Assembly (NCBI GenBank): GCA_002339745.1
Contig: DDKP01000164.1
Coordinates: 25,054 to 30,320, forward strand
Direction of reading: 5' to 3'
Length of the DNA stretch: 5,267 bases
Origin: Firmicutes bacterium UBA2595
GTDB taxonomy: Bacteria > Bacillota > Thermincolia > Thermincolales > UBA2595
How positions within the stretch are numbered: the stretch's first letter is position 1; the number at the start of each line of letters is the position of its first letter. Below the pieces are notes generated by a model. The model was not told the origin of the DNA. It saw only the letters and a list, made by a program, of their open reading frames with translations, and did not search any database. The position numbers and the translations under genes were made by a program. This document shows positions 3,520 to 5,267 of this stretch, one piece after another.

Positions 3520-5267
3520 ATGGATTACAGTAAAACACTAAATCTGCCTCAAACAGAATTTCCAATGAGAGGGAACCTTCCTGAAAGGGAACCTGAAATA
3601 CTGGGGTTCTGGGAAAAAGAGAACATCTATCAGAAGGTTCAGGAGAAGAACAGCGGAAAACCGAAGTTCATTCTGCATGACGGGCCTCCCTATGCCAACG
3701 GAGATATTCACCTGGGCCATACCTTAAACAAGGTTTTAAAGGATATGATTGTGAAATTTAAGTCTATGGACGGTTATGACGCCCCTTTTGTCCCCGGTTG
3801 GGATACTCACGGCCTGCCTATAGAACAGCAGGCCATTAAAGCCCTGGGGATTAACCGCCATGAGGTTGGGCCCATCGAATTCCGCTGCCGCTGCAAGGAG
3901 TACGCCTTAAAATACGTGGATATTCAGAGGGAGGAGTTTAAGAGACTGGGTGTAAGAGGCGACTGGGACAATCCCTACCTGACGCTGCAGCCGCATTTCG
4001 AGGCCAAGCAGATTGAAGTGTTTGGCGAGATGGCTAAACGGGGCTATATTTACAAAGGCCTCAAACCGGTCTACTGGTGTGCTTCATGTGAGACGGCCCT
4101 AGCGGAGGCTGAGGTTGAGTACGGGGAAAAGAAATCCGCTTCCATTTATGTGAAATTCCCGGTGGCGGACGGGAAAGGGCTTCTGCCGGAGGACTGTACC
4201 TATATAGTAATCTGGACAACCACTCCGTGGACACTGCCGGCCAATGTCGCCATCTGCCTCCATCCCGATTTTGAGTACTCACTTATTGAAACCAATGGGG
4301 AAAACCTGGTAGTGGCTGCCGGGCTGCTAGATGAATTTGCCAGGGAAGTGGGAATAGACTCCTATGAGGTCAAGAAGACTTTGAAAGGCGCCGAACTGGA
4401 AGGGATTATATGCAAGCATCCCTTTATGAACCGCCGATCAGTCCTGATCCTGGGTGAGCATGTTACCCTGGAACAGGGAACCGGGTGTGTTCATACTGCT
4501 CCCGGGCACGGTGTGGAAGACTTTGAAATCGGGAAAAGGTATGATCTGCCTGTCGTTTCCCCACTGGACAACAAGGGAGTTTTTACTTCCGAGGGTGGTT
4601 TTGTGGAGGGGCAGACTACCGATGAGGCCAATAAGAGCGTGGTAGTGAAACTGGATGAACTGGGACTCCTTATGAAGATGTCCTGGCTGAAGCACCAGTA
4701 TCCCCACTGCTGGCGCTGCAAAAACCCCATTTTGTTCCGGGCTACCGAACAGTGGTTTGCGTCCATTGACGGCTTCCGTAAAGAGGCCCTGGAGGAGATT
4801 GACCGGGTCCGGTGGATTCCTTCCTGGGGACGTGACCGCATTTACAACATGATTGCCGACCGCGGGGATTGGTGTATCTCCAGGCAGCGGACATGGGGGG
4901 TGCCTATTCCCATATTCTACTGCCAGGAGTGCGGCCGGGAACTCATCAATGACAGTACCATAGATCACATTAAGGAACTCGTCAGGAACCACGGTTCTGA
5001 TGTCTGGTTTGCCCGCGAGACCAGGGAACTGGTACCTCCCGGCATCACCTGCCAGGCCTGTGGAAGCTCAGAATTCCGGAAGGAAACCGACATCATGGAT
5101 GTCTGGTTTGACTCAGGCTCCAGCCACTGGGCCGTTCTGACCCAGCCCGGGTTCTGGCCTGACCTGGTTTGGCCGGCAGACCTGTACCTGGAGGGAAGTG
5201 ACCAGCACAGGGGATGGTTTAACTCCTCTTTATGCACATCTGTGGCCACTACCGGGAAGGCGCCCTA
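3520..5267 (+). CDS. ileS: Isoleucyl-tRNA synthetase, N-terminal 582 residues (3' end outside window)
   Basis: Class I aminoacyl-tRNA synthetase that activates isoleucine and charges tRNA-Ile. About 63 percent of the usual ~920 residues are present, with no stop. Start ATG 3520 has AAGGAGG at 3503-3509, spaced 10 bases. Visible in order: N-terminal LPQTEFPMRGNLPEREP (9-25); the HIGH motif as HLGH (64-67) in GPPYANGDIHLGHTLNK; PGWDTHGLPIE (92-102); the CP1 editing domain with the Thr-rich TTTPWTLPAN (233-242) and GTGCVHTAPGHGVEDF (320-335), where Asp334 matches the editing aspartate; YPHCWRC (394-400); DWCISRQRTWGVPIP (450-464); and DVWFDSGSSHW and LEGSDQHRGWF (527-567). KMSKS and the anticodon domain lie beyond the edge. 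Two Cys pairs (468/471 and 511/514) suggest a metal-binding knuckle in the CP region that I recall as absent from B. subtilis IleS. It is controlled by the T-box leader and the 3102-3130 promoter. The sequence is of the bacterial IleS type. Confidence 0.97.
   Translation, partial: MDYSKTLNLPQTEFPMRGNLPEREPEILGFWEKENIYQKVQEKNSGKPKFILHDGPPYANGDIHLGHTLNKVLKDMIVKFKSMDGYDAPFVPGWDTHGLPIEQQAIKALGINRHEVGPIEFRCRCKEYALKYVDIQREEFKRLGVRGDWDNPYLTLQPHFEAKQIEVFGEMAKRGYIYKGLKPVYWCASCETALAEAEVEYGEKKSASIYVKFPVADGKGLLPEDCTYIVIWTTTPWTLPANVAICLHPDFEYSLIETNGENLVVAAGLLDEFAREVGIDSYEVKKTLKGAELEGIICKHPFMNRRSVLILGEHVTLEQGTGCVHTAPGHGVEDFEIGKRYDLPVVSPLDNKGVFTSEGGFVEGQTTDEANKSVVVKLDELGLLMKMSWLKHQYPHCWRCKNPILFRATEQWFASIDGFRKEALEEIDRVRWIPSWGRDRIYNMIADRGDWCISRQRTWGVPIPIFYCQECGRELINDSTIDHIKELVRNHGSDVWFARETRELVPPGITCQACGSSEFRKETDIMDVWFDSGSSHWAVLTQPGFWPDLVWPADLYLEGSDQHRGWFNSSLCTSVATTGKAP

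Noticed and set aside
4438..4992. Long open frame (184 codons) on the minus strand
   Set aside because: Antisense shadow of ileS, where every IleS motif is intact on the + strand; its translation shows no domain.

Overview
The window looks like a chromosomal segment of a Gram-positive anaerobe of the Firmicutes, most likely a Clostridia/Peptococcaceae-type bacterium (Desulfotomaculum or Pelotomaculum relatives). This is inferred from the gene order proC - yggT(ylmG) - ylmH - divIVA - yggU(DUF167) - [unknown] - T-box - ileS, from strong AAGGAGG ribosome binding sites with frequent TTG starts, and from a tRNA-sensing T-box leader. Base composition is moderate. All genes are on the + strand, and I see no mobile element, CRISPR array, tRNA or rRNA.

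Layout. Positions 1-284 hold the C-terminal end of ProC (proline synthesis). Positions 304-579 encode a YggT/YlmG small membrane protein. Positions 608-1393 encode YlmH, an S4-domain RNA-binding protein. Positions 1493-1993 encode DivIVA, the coiled-coil pole and septum protein. Positions 2010-2294 encode a DUF167/YggU protein. These five lie close together and probably share transcripts. They are the familiar 'ylm' block found downstream of the division genes in Firmicutes. A 107-base A/T-tract-rich gap follows.

Positions 2402-3115 encode the least ordinary protein here: a 237-residue member of the nucleoside phosphorylase / methylthioadenosine-SAH nucleosidase (MTAN, PNP_UDP) fold. It keeps the length and framework of MTAN, but all three catalytic acidic residues and the glycine-rich substrate loop appear to be replaced. 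It reads as a pseudoenzyme, and its role is unknown.

Positions 3102-3130 are a near-consensus sigma-A promoter (TTGACT, 17-base spacer, TATAAT) starting inside the 3' end of that gene. It drives a T-box leader with an AUC isoleucine specifier codon, a complete T-box antiterminator sequence and a competing intrinsic terminator ending near 3424. After a short linker with a tandem heptamer comes ileS (3520 to the window edge), cut off before its KMSKS motif. Uncharged tRNA-Ile would therefore switch on isoleucyl-tRNA synthetase separately from the upstream genes.

The main points for a second look are the degenerate nucleosidase-like protein, its odd translation start region, the TAGGCGC tandem repeat behind the T-box terminator, and the Cys-pair knuckle in IleS.
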